Shown in pieces: positions 21,310-34,604 of a stretch of DNA of 64,000 bases. Below the pieces are notes generated by a model. It made no database searches and was not told where the DNA came from. It was given only the letters and a program-made list of their open reading frames with translations. The translations under genes and the position numbers were made by a program. The number at the start of each line of letters is the position of its first letter. The first letter of the stretch is position 1. Source of the DNA: Eumeta japonica (Eukaryota; Arthropoda; Insecta; Lepidoptera; Psychidae); contig BGZK01000154.1 in the NCBI GenBank assembly GCA_005406025.1, forward strand, positions 186,001-250,000, read 5' to 3'.

Positions 21310-22300
21310 CTCTTTTTTAGGGTTTCGTGAGAATTGCTAAAAACCCTTGTAGTTTAACCAATAAAAAAAAAACAGTGTGATAATGAAGAATGAAGACAAC
21401 CAAAAACCAGTTACCCCTTGTATTCGATACATTTTCAGCGTTCCGTGACAAATCCAAAAACCCTTTAATTAAGCCAATTTTAATAATTTTACTATAAATA
21501 TGTATTATTGAATGCAAATAAAAAGAAATATGTATAATAATTTTTTGGGGTTCCGTGAAAATTACTGAGGACCCTTTTAATTTAATCGGATTTAATAAAA
21601 TGCAGAATAGAGGCAACTGAAAACCAGCAAAGAGATATTCAATACAGTTTTAGGGTTCCATTGGAATTACTGAGGAACCCTATAGCTTAATAGATTTTAA
21701 TAAAATTTAACGTAGAATGAGGACAAATAAAACCAGTAATGTTATACTCGATACATTTTTAGGGTTCCGTGAGAATTGTTTAGAACTCTATAAGAATTCT
21801 AAATAATTTAACTGAATTTATTAAAACTAAAAAACAAAATGAATACAACTGAAAACCAATATAGAGACATTCGAATTATTTTTAGGGTTCCATGAGAATT
21901 AGTGAGAACCTTTATAATAAAACGATTTCAATAAAATTAAGAATGGAGACAATTTAAAACCACAAAATGGATATCCGATACATTTTGAAAGTTCCGTGAT
22001 AATTTCTAAGAACTATTAAAAGAATGTCTAATATATATTTATGGTTCCGTGAGAATTACTGAGAACCTTTACAATTTAATCTTTTTAATAAAATTTTGAA
22101 TGGATTTAACTGAAAGTCAGTAAAAGGAGACTCGGCACATTTTTTAGGATTCCGTGAGTTTGCTAAGAATCCATATAGTGGAACCAGAAATCGCAGAAAT
22201 TTATACAAATTGGTCTAATTAGTAAAAAGAGTTAATGGTTAGAGTGGCTTATGGTTCGGTGATTGTGTTCTGTGAGATTAATAAGCAGTTTTATAATATA
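21310..22300. repeat. Diverged ~105-120-bp tandem array (AGGGTTCCGTGAGAATT)
   Basis: GGTTCCGTGAGAATT-like anchors recur at about 21318, 21437, 21547, 21652, 21761, 21882, 21989, 22043, 22147 and 22253. Between anchors the order is conserved: GAGAACCCTT, AATTTAATCGATTTTAATAA, an AATGGAGACAACTGAAAACC block and GATATTCGATACATTTT. Units vary from about 54 to 121 bp and are well diverged, so this is an old array. The anchor resembles the complement of the GGAACCCTAAAAA tail of dispersed repeats elsewhere in the window. Confidence 0.8.
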
Positions 22301-23935
22301 ATTTGAGCGATTTCAATAAAATTGCTATAAATCAAACAAAAGGACAACATTGTTTGTCGTGTTTTATAATTAAGTTTCACTGAAAATTACTAATAAGTAA
22401 GAGATATATTTGGACCGGTTTCGCAGAAATTGTCAGTATATTAAACGAAATATGCCCCAAAATACCAAAATTGCAACCCATAACTGGAAAGCACTGATCG
22501 TAAAATGTATGCCAAATAGTATTTATTAATAAATTACGCCGAGAAATATATGAGATAATATAACAAATGCAGCTGGGCGACAATGGAATTTTCCGTTTGC
22601 ATAAAAAAACGAGGTCTCAATTCTTGTCAGTTGCTTGCCAATGATTACTGACAATAATTTTAACAAAACAATACAAAAAAGCTCATGGCACATATAGATT
22701 TTTACATGCCAAACAGTTTTTAATGTGTCAAAAATCAGATATTTCCGAGTAACGATCAAACGTGTATTCAGAACTGAAGTTGAATTTAGAAAATGATGAC
22801 AACGACTGGCAAACAATTTGACCATCCGTGACGTGACTGAGTTGCGCTTAAAATATTTTGTAAAATTCTACATCATGATATATTGTTTAAGAATTCTAAA
22901 CAAATGTATACCGTTAAATAAAAAATAATTACAATATAATTAGCATACGGGATTGTAGTTTATCGAACATTTCCATGCGTCCAAATGAGACACACAAAGT
23001 TATCAAATATTTCAGAATGAATGTGTGCAAACTTTATTGTTGTGAAATGTATGTTCCCAAAGGCTGTTTCACTAAGAAGCCTTCAATCTGAACATGTACA
23101 TAATTTCAAGAAAATGTAAACAAACTTTAAATTTCTTTATTTTCCTTTTACTTCATATTTCTTAAGCGTCTAATCATCCCTTATTCATCGTCGTCGGATC
23201 CATTGGAAATAATCTTACGTCATAGTTATAATTTATGCCTTCTATTTTACATTTGTAGTGCTAAAATGACTTAGGCTTGACCTAAAATGATTGCCTATCG
23301 TAAAATTATTATTGCACATATCAGGTAACGTGTGTGTTTCAAACATGTCATATCTTTAAAGATTTCTCGCAATTTTAAAGTATTTTCTGTGGAAATGTTT
23401 ATTATTTTACCTCACATAAAGTCGTTTTTACAATAATTTTTATTTCCTCCATTATGTTACATGAAAAAATCTCTTATCGAAACACTTTTGCAGACTCAAT
23501 GTTTTATGAGAACTAAGATTATATTTAAAATGTCAATGAAATTTTAAATATAATCTGAGTCCAATTACATAGTTTTTATGGGTGTGTAAGTATGTAATAT
23601 GAAACGAAACACACTTTCTCATCTCATCTTATTCATAAATTCTAAATATTTTTTCTGAGAAAATCAGAACTAGTTATGTTAAAAGTATAAAAATAGCAAC
23701 GCAAAGGTGTTCAAATAATGTTACATTAAAATATGTAATGTAAAAAAATTATTTGCCTACGCGAAAAATATAAAAATACATTAACATAATATAAATTAAT
23801 TAACTGATATATCTACTTATTGGTTGTAAGCATTAGCTTAGGTATGATAATGCATTCTAAACTGCAAACATGAAATAGTTTTTGAATTTGAAAAATTTGC
23901 TTATGATTTTTAATTTTCTACAGTACACGTGGATA
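22301..23935. other. AT-rich spacer with one perfect hairpin
   Basis: No gene is recognised. 23516-23531 and 23541-23556 form a perfect 16-bp inverted repeat with a 9-nt loop (AGATTATATTTAAAAT arm). Confidence 0.5.
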
Positions 23936-23992
23936 CATATATGTGTGTGTGTACGTGCGTGCGTTTGTGCGTGCGTGCGTGCGCGTGTTTAT
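23936..23992. repeat. GT/GTGC-rich microsatellite
   Basis: An imperfect TG and TGCG run (TATGTGTGTGTGTACGTGCG, then GTGCGTGCGTGCGTGCGCGT) with alternating purine-pyrimidine character. Confidence 0.9.
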
Positions 23993-24439
23993 ACCAAATA
24001 ATAGTGTAATAAACAACAGTGTGCAGGCCAAATAATGTGGACATTTCTTTCACACTTTTATAATCATTACGCTGTCACTTAAGTCATTGTCTCATTCTTT
24101 ATTCATAAATATGTTAAAGAAATATATAGTGTGTAGTGATGTGACAGCTTTCAATTTTGACAAATAAATTATAATAACCAGTTGCATATATATTTTGATA
24201 AAAACAAGAAATTAATTTCTGTGTGCACTCACACGGACGTGAATACTGCCGGTTTTCCGTGTATTTTAAAATTAAATATGAAAATAACTAAATGATCTTA
24301 TTTCTCCGATATCACGTATCGAAATCCGCTGTTTTTCAACATTTTTTTATTGTTAATTGGAGATATATTTCTATTATTGAATGAAAACGCACGACGAAAT
24401 AAATATGTATGAAATTGACGCGTTTCGTTTACCCTTAAT

Positions 24440-25320
24440 GTATTCGATTGCCGCAGTCGTGTCGTCGCCGACAGTGGAGCCGGCGCACCCGGCGCGGCCG
24501 GCGCAGGGCGTGCGTTATATAATTAGATTATTACCGCGAACCGTATTTCCGAGACGCCGGCCGCGCGCTGACTCAGCCGCCGTCGACCACTGCGTACATC
24601 ACCTTAATTGTTCACTGTAGTCCTGCAACAAATACAAGCTTACGCCGAGCCCGTACCGGCACCGAAAACTACAATACTGGAATGATTTTTTTGTAATCGT
24701 TAAAAAAATATTGCATTTTATTAGAGTAGTACAATTACTTTCGGGAGGTTTTGGAGTAGAACAAAAATGTGTAGTTTAGAAATATGACCCTACTTAAAAC
24801 ATGTCACATCGCCCAAAACTTATCGCACAGCGACTTAAGAGACGTATGGAAAGTTTTGTTCTCAAAAATTTACGTTGTCGTGAAATTCAAACTCAAAATG
24901 ACATAAAACATACGCGAGTTTTGACGTTGTTTTACGTAAGGCCACTTTTCGACAGCAACAAAAAAGTGAGAAGGAAGGTCCGCGCCTGCGCGCCGCCGCG
25001 TCCCGGCGATCCCGTCCGCTAAACGAGCCGAGATTTACTGCATATTGCGGAAGTGGCAGTAAATTTCTCTCGCACCCAATTTGCCGAAGTAGGTTACGCG
25101 GAGACGGCCCGGACGAAGGGCGCGCGTCTTATTGAAGAAGCTGCGGCGAGCGCAGCCGGAGGGTCTCCGGTTTCGTCTAGATCTTAATGCGCTTCACGCC
25201 ACAGGGCGGCGCAGGAGTTTCGTGTATCGGAGCTATATTTTGCGACACTTCATCCGACGTAAACAAATTTGCGTTCAAAATGTAGTGTACCTCCTTAATC
25301 GTACACTTTTTTAATTATAC
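24440..25320. other. CpG-rich islands, no recognised gene
   Basis: GC- and CpG-rich patches at about 24450-24600 and 24960-25220 stand out from AT-rich flanks. Open frames of 60-79 codons occur here, but their peptides are Arg/Pro-rich and unlike any family I know. Such islands often mark promoters or first exons in insect genomes, but no start-plus-donor arrangement stood out. Confidence 0.35.
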
Positions 25321-25479
25321 AACGTTTCATTATTAAGTCAAATATCCCTATTCTTAGAAGGGTCATTTCCTATTTTTAGAAGTTAAAACTGTTAGAAAAA
25401 CAAATGTTGGTATTTAATGTATGGAATCGCCGGAAGTATTATTTCGAAACATGTTTGAAAGATAAATGTGTCAGTTCCG

Positions 25480-25740
25480 TATCTTCCATAGGCACGCGGG
25501 GCACGGGCCCGGAGCATTCAAAGGTCCCAGTTCCGAGTGCCCGAGGGCCCCGTGTGGCCTAAAGCGAGCCCGGGTATGGGTATAACGCTGTGGGGAACAG
25601 GGAGTGGAAAAGGGTATGAAGTGGCTGGACCATCTGGAGAGGAAATCGGTACATTGACGAAAGAAATCTACACTGCGAAGGTGTGTACTAAAAGGTCCGC
25701 AAAGGATGATAAGAAATGTACGTACTAAATGATAGTTGTA
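25480..25740. other. GC-rich patch open on both strands
   Basis: 25491-25620 is GC-rich and 25537-25728 (plus) and 25471-25746 (minus) are both open. Neither peptide is recognisable. It could be a fragment of an exon or a dispersed repeat. Confidence 0.3.
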
Positions 25741-26390
25741 CGACACGAAAAGGATTGGACTAATTTACATGATTCTTTTTTTAGTACGGAAATAAGGTAT
25801 ATGAACAGATTTTAGTATACTTTTATTTACTATAAATAATCTAAGACATTAAAAGTAGTATGGAAAAAATAACCGCATATTGTTTGTTTATTTACTGAGT
25901 TTTAAAACAATAAGGACATTACACAAGGTTCTAGATATGATACATTCATATTTATGCATACTAAAAGAACTAAATTAATATCAATTTAAATGTATATTTA
26001 TGTGAATTGTTTGGCGAGGAAAGGGCCGGATCGATGATATAGTTAGAAATGAAGAAGAGAAGGAGTGAGGAATCATCTCCGAAAGAGGGGAGAGGACGAT
26101 AGCACGAGAGGCCGAGGGACGGCTGAGTCGAGACGAAAAGGGAGAGGTTTTAAATCACAAACAAAATCAAAAGTGAAATGAGTAACGCCCTCCGTTACCG
26201 GTCTCGGGTCAGGATCGAGGTTTCAATAGCGATCTAAATTTCAGTTAAAATTATTATCCACGCGGGCAGAGCCGAAGGCAAATGCTAGCATATATAAGCG
26301 TGATCGTATACGATATTACAACGTCATAGCTAAAAGTCGTCTCTTCTACATCGCTAATACGAGCACTTCACTCTTCAGACAGAAAAAAAA
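25741..26390. other. Spacer leading to a CpG island, with a TATA-like box
   Basis: No gene is recognised. A TATATAAGC box at about 26291-26299 sits roughly 100 bp before a strong CpG island and could be a core promoter pointing right. This is inference from position only. Confidence 0.3.
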
Positions 26391-26665
26391 CACGGCTCCT
26401 AGAGGCGATCCCGAGCGGTGGCCGCCCGGCCGGCCCGCTCAGGGCGGGCGGCGGCGCTTACGGCGGGGCGCGGCCGCCCGAACGACCGGGTCCACGCAAA
26501 CTCTCCTTAACGGTTAACGCGCGGGACACTCGCCCGACGGCACGTATCCGGGTCAGCGGCGAGGCTGGCGGGGCGCGGGCAGGGGGCTCGCTAGGCGCTC
26601 TGCGAAGTAGAAAGATAACAAACCGAAAGTGGCCCGCGCCGCGGTCGCCGGCGGCGGACACTAAC
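26391..26665. other. Strong CpG island
   Basis: This is one of the most GC-rich stretches in the window (GGCCGCCCGGCCGGCCCGCT and similar). An open minus-strand frame at 26458-26661 is Pro/Arg/Ala-rich and looks composition-driven. It is a candidate promoter or non-coding first exon. Confidence 0.4.
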
Positions 26666-28140
26666 GAAATCTCGCATGCACACTGCGGAGAGACTCGGAC
26701 TGCGAAATGAGCTACTTTAAATTGTCGGTGTTCATTTAAATTCTTTCGAAACTCATTGTGACGTCATAATGTACGTCATTGCATCGACTGTACGTCAGTG
26801 TGGGCGCCCCTCTCACCTGTTAGTGGAGTATGCGCTTAGCCTAAATTTTAAATCATATCATTTTCGCTTTAAGCGATCCGTTACAGGCACTCCTATAAAC
26901 GAGACGGTAAAATATACGCAATAATAGAACTAATCTTCTTAAACTAGCAAAGTTATTCTAGGCAACGTAATATATTAACATAAATACCGACTGCGAACAC
27001 ATCCACGCTGACCGATATCGTAAACATAGTCTGACATACAACACTCGGATACTTCAAAATAAACCGATATCTAGTTCGAAACAACAACAGCGGTTATTAT
27101 GTTCTCCGTTATGGTTCTATAAATTTATCTCGCTAGAACTCGCAAACGATTAGAATACGTTGTATAGATTTCATTTTCAGGTGAAGAAGATCGAAGGCTT
27201 CGTCGCCCGGCCTCTCCCGGAGACGGCGGGCTCATGAAAACTTCAACGAAGATTTAAATGGTCATAAAGTAATTGGAGCTCGAAGTCGACTTCGCCGCCT
27301 TGTACTTGTTTTTTAGTTCACCGTGCACGCCCAAAGCACTCAAATGTCTATCCGAGCTAATAAACATTCCTCGGCTTGCAGACGGAGGTCATCGGCTTTT
27401 TCAAAACCCAATAAACGTCCTTTCGACGTCTCCTAATAGAATCCAACGGCGTATTCCAAACTGCTAGCGACGTATTGCGTTTTTAAAAACGTGCAAATTA
27501 AAGAGACTTTATAACGAAAACTCGAGATGACGTATGAAATGGAGTGTAGTACTCATATCAGACGCCGCCTTCTCGGCGCTGTACCACCGCCACGTGGCGT
27601 CGGTGCTAGTGTGCTAGAGCAGATCAAACTACAATTTTATGTTCGTCCCTACTTCGCCGAGTACACCTCGAGCCCAGGTATAAGCCGTGTGGTATAAGCC
27701 CTTTTGTACGCATCGACAGTCACTGTGCTCTCTGACGCGTGCTCACGTGTATTGCCTATTAGCTAAGTAAAAGTATTTCGCCGAGTATACGTACAGCCGG
27801 TGCGAGTGGAGGTGCCTTCTGTTTGTTGACGACATCGCGTAAGTGCTTCCCGAGACTGCGTTTGTTCGTGTCCTAGTTAACTAAGTAAATAGGAATGTTT
27901 TGCGAAATGTCCTTGGCTAGGTATACACGATAAGTCGTAACATGAGCTCTTTTACATGGCTACAAAAAATATTTGGCAAACACCAGTTTTTAACAAAAAG
28001 GTATTGGCTTATTTTCACTGAATCATAAAATTTGATTGCACAGCTAAACAGTGATTACCTATGTTGTTTTGAAATTTGAATGATTTTAGAAAGATTGAAT
28101 AACGACGAGCCTAGGATTAAGGACAGTTTTCGGAAATCGG
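26666..28140. other. Mixed-composition spacer, no recognised gene
   Basis: Moderately GC-rich patches at 27180-27460 and 27540-27860. GTGACGTCATAATG at 26757-26770 is identical to the inner TIR motif of the THAP element at 1.5 kb, possibly a solo fragment. The plus frame at 27273-27467 has no recognisable motif. Confidence 0.35.
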
Positions 28141-28189
28141 CCTCGGTCATTTACTAGCTTCAGCTCGCGGCTCCACCCGCATGGAAATA

Positions 28190-28400
28190 TAATTAATTCC
28201 TCATTTTCTAAATCACGTAATTTTGCTGTTATCGATGCGAATCCAATTTCGGTTTCGATTTAAGTTCCGATTTCACAGTTAATTCCAATACGGTCTTATG
28301 GCCTACTCCTGTCCTGCCCCCCCCCCTCTTTCCAATCACGCTATCGCTCTCGATTTCGATATCGATCCCGATTTTATATCAATTCCGGTTTCTGGTTAAT
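28190..28400. repeat. Degenerate GATTTCGATTCCG-type tract
   Basis: Many loosely repeated TTTCGAT, GATCCCGAT and AATTCCGGTT words occur, with a C10 run at 28317-28326. Similar tracts occur at 48.4-48.7 and 53.5-53.8 kb, so this is a dispersed, cryptically simple repeat. It may be the 3' UTR of a LINE. Confidence 0.5.
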
Positions 28401-28779
28401 TATTTCACAGAAACTTTATAAACCTATATAAATTAATTCTGAAAGTATTCTATTTGTGTGCTAACTATCATCTAAATTTATCTAGCCATTCAAGCGTGAT
28501 TAAGTTACAAACAACCAAACATCGACACAAAGCATCACATTTATAATATTTTAATAATAGGATATAAAGCAGAAAAACGTATTGTAAAAACCCTATATTC
28601 GTTTTAATTTTCTATTACTTTCTTGTTATTAAGCCCTCATTATTAAACTTATACTAAAATGTCATAATAGGATTGTCGACTCGTATTATCGCTTTGCTCT
28701 ATCTCCCCCTCACGCCATATTTTTCTCTCACCCTTTCTCTTTCTACCCTCGTCGCCTGCTCTAACACCGCCCCTTCTCT

Positions 28780-29240
28780 AAACAAAACCAACAATAGGCA
28801 TGATCGACAAAATAAATAAAATTAAAGACATTTAAATTTTCTGATTATAAGAAGTCATACCAATAAACATAGAAACAAATAAACAGTAAGCCTATATTTT
28901 ATGTGGCATTGAATTCTATCAGTTTTCTAAATTTCATCAAAATTGGTTGTAATTGTAGACTTATAAGCAGACATACAGACAAACAGATAGAAAGATAACC
29001 AATCAGGAACCTATTATATATAAAAAGTGTGTTCTATTAATATACTTAAGTTCATTAAAATCAGTTTAACTACTATTGAGTTATATGAAACATACAAGCG
29101 AACATACAGACAAACAAACAAAAAGTAGGCTATGTCCGACCTTGGAACTCAAACTAGCTCCATACCGAATTTCATCTAAATCGGTTAAGCGAACGTAACG
29201 GGCAGTGAAACAGAGTTGCTTTTGGATTTGTAATATTAGT
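28780..29240 (+). repeat. Lepidopteran LINE/SINE tails (AAATCGGTT...GAGTTGC type)
   Basis: Two adjacent diverged copies. Each has an AAATTTCATCAAAATTGGTT or ATTTCATCTAAATCGGTTAA block, then CATACAGACAAACA runs. The second ends GAGTTGCTTTTGGATTTGTA ATATTAGTAGG, a tail frequent in Lepidoptera. Confidence 0.6.
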
Positions 29241-29299
29241 AGGTATTCTATCGACATTTACATATTCAACTTGAAAAAGCAATATTTGTATTTTAAACA

Positions 29300-31950
29300 T
29301 TGTTAAACGAAGCAAAAGTTGAACGAAAAAACATGGACATTCAAATTCAGATTTCCCTACACATTTTTATGAACAAAATTAAAACATTCTATCTTGCTCA
29401 AAAATATTTACAACGCGAACATTTTCGAGATACGATTTTGTGCAATTTAAATGCGACTAAGGCAGAGGAATCATTTGAAATACTCCGATTGCTTTCAAAA
29501 ACGAAATCCCTTTTACAGCGGTTGTTTACCGCTGGCCGGACGAATTTGAGCGCGATCGAACAACTCTAGTGGGCGAAGGAAGAAATAGCTGCCCATTGAC
29601 GGCGAATATAAAATAAAATGAGCTAGGAATGAAAAATTGAATTCTAGAGAAAATGCGAAGCATATACACAGAGACTTAAGGTAGACTTCAGATCGGTTCG
29701 AGAAGTGTGCGCGAAATACTACATGGAGTTTTCGCGTAAGGAGGAGAGTGCATCACAGGTGCCGCACCACCGACGCAAGTCAGAAGCAGGTTCGGATGGA
29801 ATGATGCCGTGGCATGCAGGCAAAGTTTAAAACAGCCCCGTGTCAGTGCTTTTACGCTATCGTTGCGGGCGCCAAATCATGAATTTATCGGTATGATCCA
29901 GAAACATACTATTATTCGTCCCGGTGGCTGTTCGGAAATCGACCGACGCCTATCGAAGTGGAGCGACAAGTACGGGCAACATTGGCATCGCGTTTTTTTC
30001 ATTTAATGGGTAGTCCGGTATCGACACCCCTACGAGTTTCCAGAAGCATCGATGTCGCGGTAAGTCACTAAGTTCGCGATGAGATTTCTCCCGCTATGAG
30101 CAGCGGGAGGCCGATCGGCAGCCTCCGTAGGCTGCTGCTGCACTACGGCACGGCGCCCGCGCGCTCGGTGCCCACGAGGAGGGATTTTCCGGACAACGCG
30201 CCGGTCGAACTTATCTCATCGTATATATTTTATTGTTCTCCGAAATAAAAACCAACTGGTGGGAAAACAGTTTTCATCACGGGTGCACGCGCTAACTGCG
30301 CTTGAGAAGGCAGTTGAAGAAGTGTATAGCATAGTATGTTTTGAAAATGTATTTTCAAGCGTATACTAAAAAATATGTTTTCAAAACTAGTTTAAACATT
30401 AGAAACTATAGATGCACAAAAAAGAATGAATTATTGATCGCCAAGAATTTTTTTGGAAGACCATGGTCGTTTTTGGTTAATAAACGAAAATCTCAATAAA
30501 GACTTTTTCGATTTATGAAGTAAGATTTTTTTTTGTTTCAAGATTTTGCTTGAATCAACAAAGTTTCTGCTTCGTAAAAATAGTTATGTTTTCTAAAAAT
30601 AGTTTTTAACTCGAATAAACTTTTTTTTGTGTGTCGATTGAAATTTTTTTGAAAAGATGTAATAAAAAAAATGACATGTAACAGATTTTTCTATAATAGA
30701 ATCGCAATAAATAATGATGAAATTAAACTTTTAAATGAGATTTTTCTATTTTCAATATTAATACTATTAGTATAATGCCCAATACAATTGTCTAAACGTG
30801 TATGATTGCAGTTCTGGAAGAAGTAAACTCTATGTTCGCTTATAAAGAAAATAATGTTCAAAATTATTTAGCGTAGAAAGCACTGCCAACGATCAAACGT
30901 GTCTGATGTAGAGTTCTTCAAGCAAGCATCGCTAGGTGTATATTGTCAGTATAAAACATCCAACTGAAATTGTTAATTTGAAAAAGAATATCGATTATCC
31001 GTGACGCATCTCCTCAGCATTCTCCAGGTCACTGTGCGTAGCGTCCGCCCCACGAGCGTTAACTGAACAATTAAGTTTCCCCTTTCGAAATATCACAGTA
31101 CCCATCGTTACTTTTGTGATCCTATTCAGAAATATTGAGAGGGACATAATATTGTTTGCAAAAGGATTTCGGTGCACGCGTATCGCTTTAACATCTCTGT
31201 GGGAACGAACCTGACAATAGGAAGGTCGTCGGTCTAGACGCCCCGAGCCGAATGACTCAAACGCGCCGGCGCCGCGACGTCAAATGTTAAAAGCTGTCTT
31301 GTCTATGTATCATGCTTCTGTCAACGAAATTTATGGTTCGCCATCGGAGCTAAGGCGAGGAATAGGGACTTTATGAATTAAAATTGGAGTCTGGTCTTCA
31401 ATATGTACCGCTATTTGGGTATCGAATTGGAACCGATAACCCTTAGAGCCTCTCTCTGGCTCTCACCTGCAAAGCGGCGGGTACTGTCGGCGACGACTTC
31501 CGTAGTGACCATATCCTCGCTTAGAAGTAAATTCTCATTTAGCAGCTACAATTTTTCTCTATTTTAAAAACCGGACAAATGCGAATAGGACGAGAACCCT
31601 GAGGATTTTGTACTTAATTATGTACGTAGATATTTCATCCGTTAAGAGGCTCGATAATTTTTGTCTGTTTTGGATACCGTTGTTGGCGAGAGAGAGAGTG
31701 TAGGTCACACGGATCCCGAAACTTTTACCTTTTTTTGAAAACTTTTTTCATAGTATTCAAAATTTTCGTAGTATAAGCTTAACAAAAGTTCTCCCATGCA
31801 TACGTATTGTTCTACGTCACGGTCTGTATTCCCATTGCAAACGTAAGTTTGTAATAAAAAAATAAATTAACATGATATAACTTCAAGTTTTTAATTCTTA
31901 TTTTCAGATTTTTTTATTTAATTTTCAGGTTTTTTCCTTTACGTGTACTG
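29300..31950. other. Spacer with GC-richer segments, no recognised gene
   Basis: An open stretch at 29300-29569 (89 codons, no ATG at its start) reads a Leu/Lys/Glu-rich helical peptide I cannot place. A GC-rich segment at 30070-30220 holds a 47-codon ATG frame from 30097, also unrecognised. 30340-30780 is AT-rich. 31200-31560 is mixed with a CpG patch at about 31255-31290. I call no gene here. Confidence 0.35.
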
Positions 31951-31959
31951 TAAAACCTT

Positions 31960-32225
31960 TCTTCATGCGAAATTTCTTGATCTAGCTCAATAAAAATGAC
32001 TCTGTAGTTTTGGATTGAATAGTATTTTAGCCATATTATTTTATTGCGTTAACCCAGAAGCTTAATTTTTGTACATTTTTATGGGACCGGACACATGAGT
32101 ACTTATTCGATTTCAATTTCAACTCGATACTGTTTATGAGAAAAAGGGTTTTTTGCAGATAAACGAACACATGGACAACAAAGTGATCCTATAAGAGTTC
32201 CTTTTTCCTTTAGAGGTATGATAAC
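31960..32225 (+). repeat. Lepidopteran SINE/LINE-tail repeat, second copy
   Basis: Shares with the 3.83-4.05 kb copy a GCGAAATTTCTTGATCTAGC start, an interior GGGACCGG-A block, and the ending GACAACAAAGTGATCCTATA AGAGTTCC-TTTTTCCTTTAGAGGTA. The terminal GGAACCCT is degraded. Confidence 0.5.
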
Positions 32226-33264
32226 GAAAAGTATAATAAATAATATGCAACAAGCAAGGGATATAAGAAATTGCAAATTAAATACAGTACACCTTTATTT
32301 GCTAAACATTATTTTTTAGAATTCAGTAATCAACAAGAAACCCTCATAGTTAATCCATGTTCATCCGTCTGTCTGTCTATCCACGGCTTAGCTCAGAGTA
32401 CTAGAAATTTACCGCGTGATTAATATGTATACCCATATAAATTAAGTGAATGTACTGTACTTTAGTATGAGTATACATATTAATCAGGCCGAATAAAATT
32501 TTGGGAAGTGGCAATAGAGAAGGTAGACGAGAAGTGGGAAAAAAAAATGTAGAGTACCTTCTTATCCGTAAAGAACTTTGGTGAACCCTTTTCTCCTCCC
32601 TCCCGAGGTGTGTGGTACCGTTAGATGGAGCGTTCCTAAACATTACGGTTTCGTTGGACGATTTTTCGATTAAGGGATCCGTTTGCGAAATATTAACATT
32701 CAAAATGTTAATTTTTGTTTGAATCGAGTGTCCTCTCTCCGCCTGTCAGCTAAATATTTATTATTGGGTATATAAATAAATTCACAACAGTAGTACATAT
32801 AACGAATGACCGTGAAAACTGACACAGCTAAGTAGGTTATAGTTAGAGTTACTTTACAACTTAACAAATAGTGGTTGACTAACTCATAAAACACTTGAAG
32901 AAGTAAAAAATAAAATTTCACCCAAATTCCATTGAAAATTTCTTAGATGACGTCGTTGGTCGTGTATAACAAATGGTAAATAAAAGTTTATGAACCATAT
33001 AAAATTATGGAAACATAAAATCATACATCGTTAACACCCGTCCTAAGTGGTTGTGCTTAAGACGTTATTTGACGTTAAACTGTGAACTCGATCAATACGT
33101 TCGTAGTGTCGACCAAAGAGCCCCCTCTAAGGCCGTGCGCTGTGGTAGGTGACTACGGAACTCTACATTGCGCGTGAACTCACATGCATTTGACTACTTT
33201 TCCTTATTTTGTATTTTACTCAAATACATTGTCGTTTGATATGTATGTCGAATTTTGATCAATA
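32226..33264. other. AT-rich spacer
   Basis: No recognised gene. Open minus-strand frames at 32401-32703 and 32700-32921 show no family features. Confidence 0.45.
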
Positions 33265-33927
33265 TCAAATTCAAATTCAAATTTCAAATTCAAAATATCT
33301 TTATTTCATATGTTACAAAATAACACTTGAAATACCTCATAATTTTTTGCGAATTTACCCTTAACCGCTCGTTCGGAAGGTAGTTTTTCCCTCAAGAAGA
33401 ACGAGCAAGAAACTTAAGGGTAGATCTTTTCTAATTTGAACATACATAGCCAAAACAAATACGAGACCATTAAGAATAAAACAGCCCGGTAAGAAGTCGA
33501 ACCGCTTATGCCCATGGATATTTATCTTCTAAATATTCAGAAATTGCATAGTACCCTTTTCTACTGAGTGATTGTTTAATAACACTCTTAAATTTATATA
33601 GGGGTAAATCTTGTATATCTACAGGAACCTTATTGAATAGGCGCACACAGAGCCCCTTAAATGAATTTGTAACTACTTAGTCGACTAACATGTGAAATCA
33701 GTTTATTTTTATTTCTGATATTGAGTTTATGTCGACCACTATTTCTTTTAAGCATTTCTAATTATTTTTTATACATATAATAAATTTTCATAAATGAATT
33801 GAGATGCCAAGGTTAAAATTCCAATTTCCTTAAACTTATTTTTAAGAGATGCACGAGGTCCGGGCTTGTAAATTGCGCGAACGGCCCGCTTCTGCAGTAC
33901 GAAAATTCTATGAATATCCCCGGTGTT
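33265..33927 (-). mobile_element. Non-LTR retrotransposon 3' fragment, family B short copy
   Basis: Reading the complement, homology to the long family B element starts at the IHRIFVLQKRAVRAIYKPG codons (about 33925). It continues through the IGILTLASQFIYENLLYV segment and the 3' UTR (GAACGAGC, ACTTGAAATACC complement), and ends in an imperfect (GAATTT)n tail at 33265-33300. Compared with the long copy it is close but carries stops and small indels. It lies about 0.7 kb upstream of the long copy and in the opposite orientation. Confidence 0.8.
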
Positions 33928-34179
33928 TATCGACTTACAACTAATATAACGTAATAATATGATGTTGCGATTTGAGGAGTGGTATCGAAAAAAGAGAAAT
34001 AAAGTTATGAATATACACCACAATAAGTTAGGTCGAACTCAAAGGTTATTAATATTTTCGTTTTATGAATATACGAAGTATAGTATTGGGAAGTGCAAAC
34101 ACAATATACTTAAAAATGTTATGAATACACACACGTGTTTATTTTATTTGTAAGCATTTGTAAGCCATACTGTAGCCAA

Positions 34180-34480
34180 ATTGGTTGCAATACACAAAGG
34201 GCCTCTCAAAGGACATGAATGTGAAGTAGCAGCTTCCACTATTGCATTTCATCCACTGACTGAGAGTTCCAGTGGCCAACCTCCTTCACCCTTTTATCAC
34301 CCTTCATTCAGCTCTTCCATTAGATATCCTATTTGTTACCAGAAGGCCGACAACGTACCGGTGACTCCTCCAGGGTCACGAATGTCCATGGCCGGCGTTG
34401 ACCATCTACTTTCTGATGGTCCGCCCGCTCGTTTGCCCCTCGTCTATGCTATAAAAAAATTCACAATCGAATGAATGATA
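34180..34480 (+). repeat. Lepidopteran dispersed repeat (CCATGGGCGG...GCTCGTTTGCC type)
   Basis: Contains CGACAACGTACCGGTGACTC, TCCATGGCCGGCGTTGACCA, then GGTCCGCCCGCTCGTTTGCC followed by a CTATGCTATAAAAAAATTC end. This order is that of a very abundant lepidopteran repeat 3' end. The open frame over it is coincidental. Confidence 0.55.
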
Positions 34481-34604
34481 TCGCTATCACCGATGTGATA
34501 ACGTTATTATATGGAAAGTTGTCAAAGGTGGAAACGTAATATTGTACAAAAAGAAATGATACGTGTGCTTGATGCGTGTGTAATGATGCGTGTGTAATTT
34601 ATTC

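Noticed and set aside
24381..25314. Three plus-strand frames in CpG-rich DNA considered as exons
   Set aside because: Arg/Pro-rich composition, no domain, and no consistent splice sites linking them.
26458..26661. Minus-strand frame in the strongest CpG island
   Set aside because: Low-complexity Pro/Arg/Ala peptide typical of chance openness.
30097..30240. 47-codon ATG frame in a GC-rich patch
   Set aside because: No domain, no clear splice donor, and composition alone could explain it.
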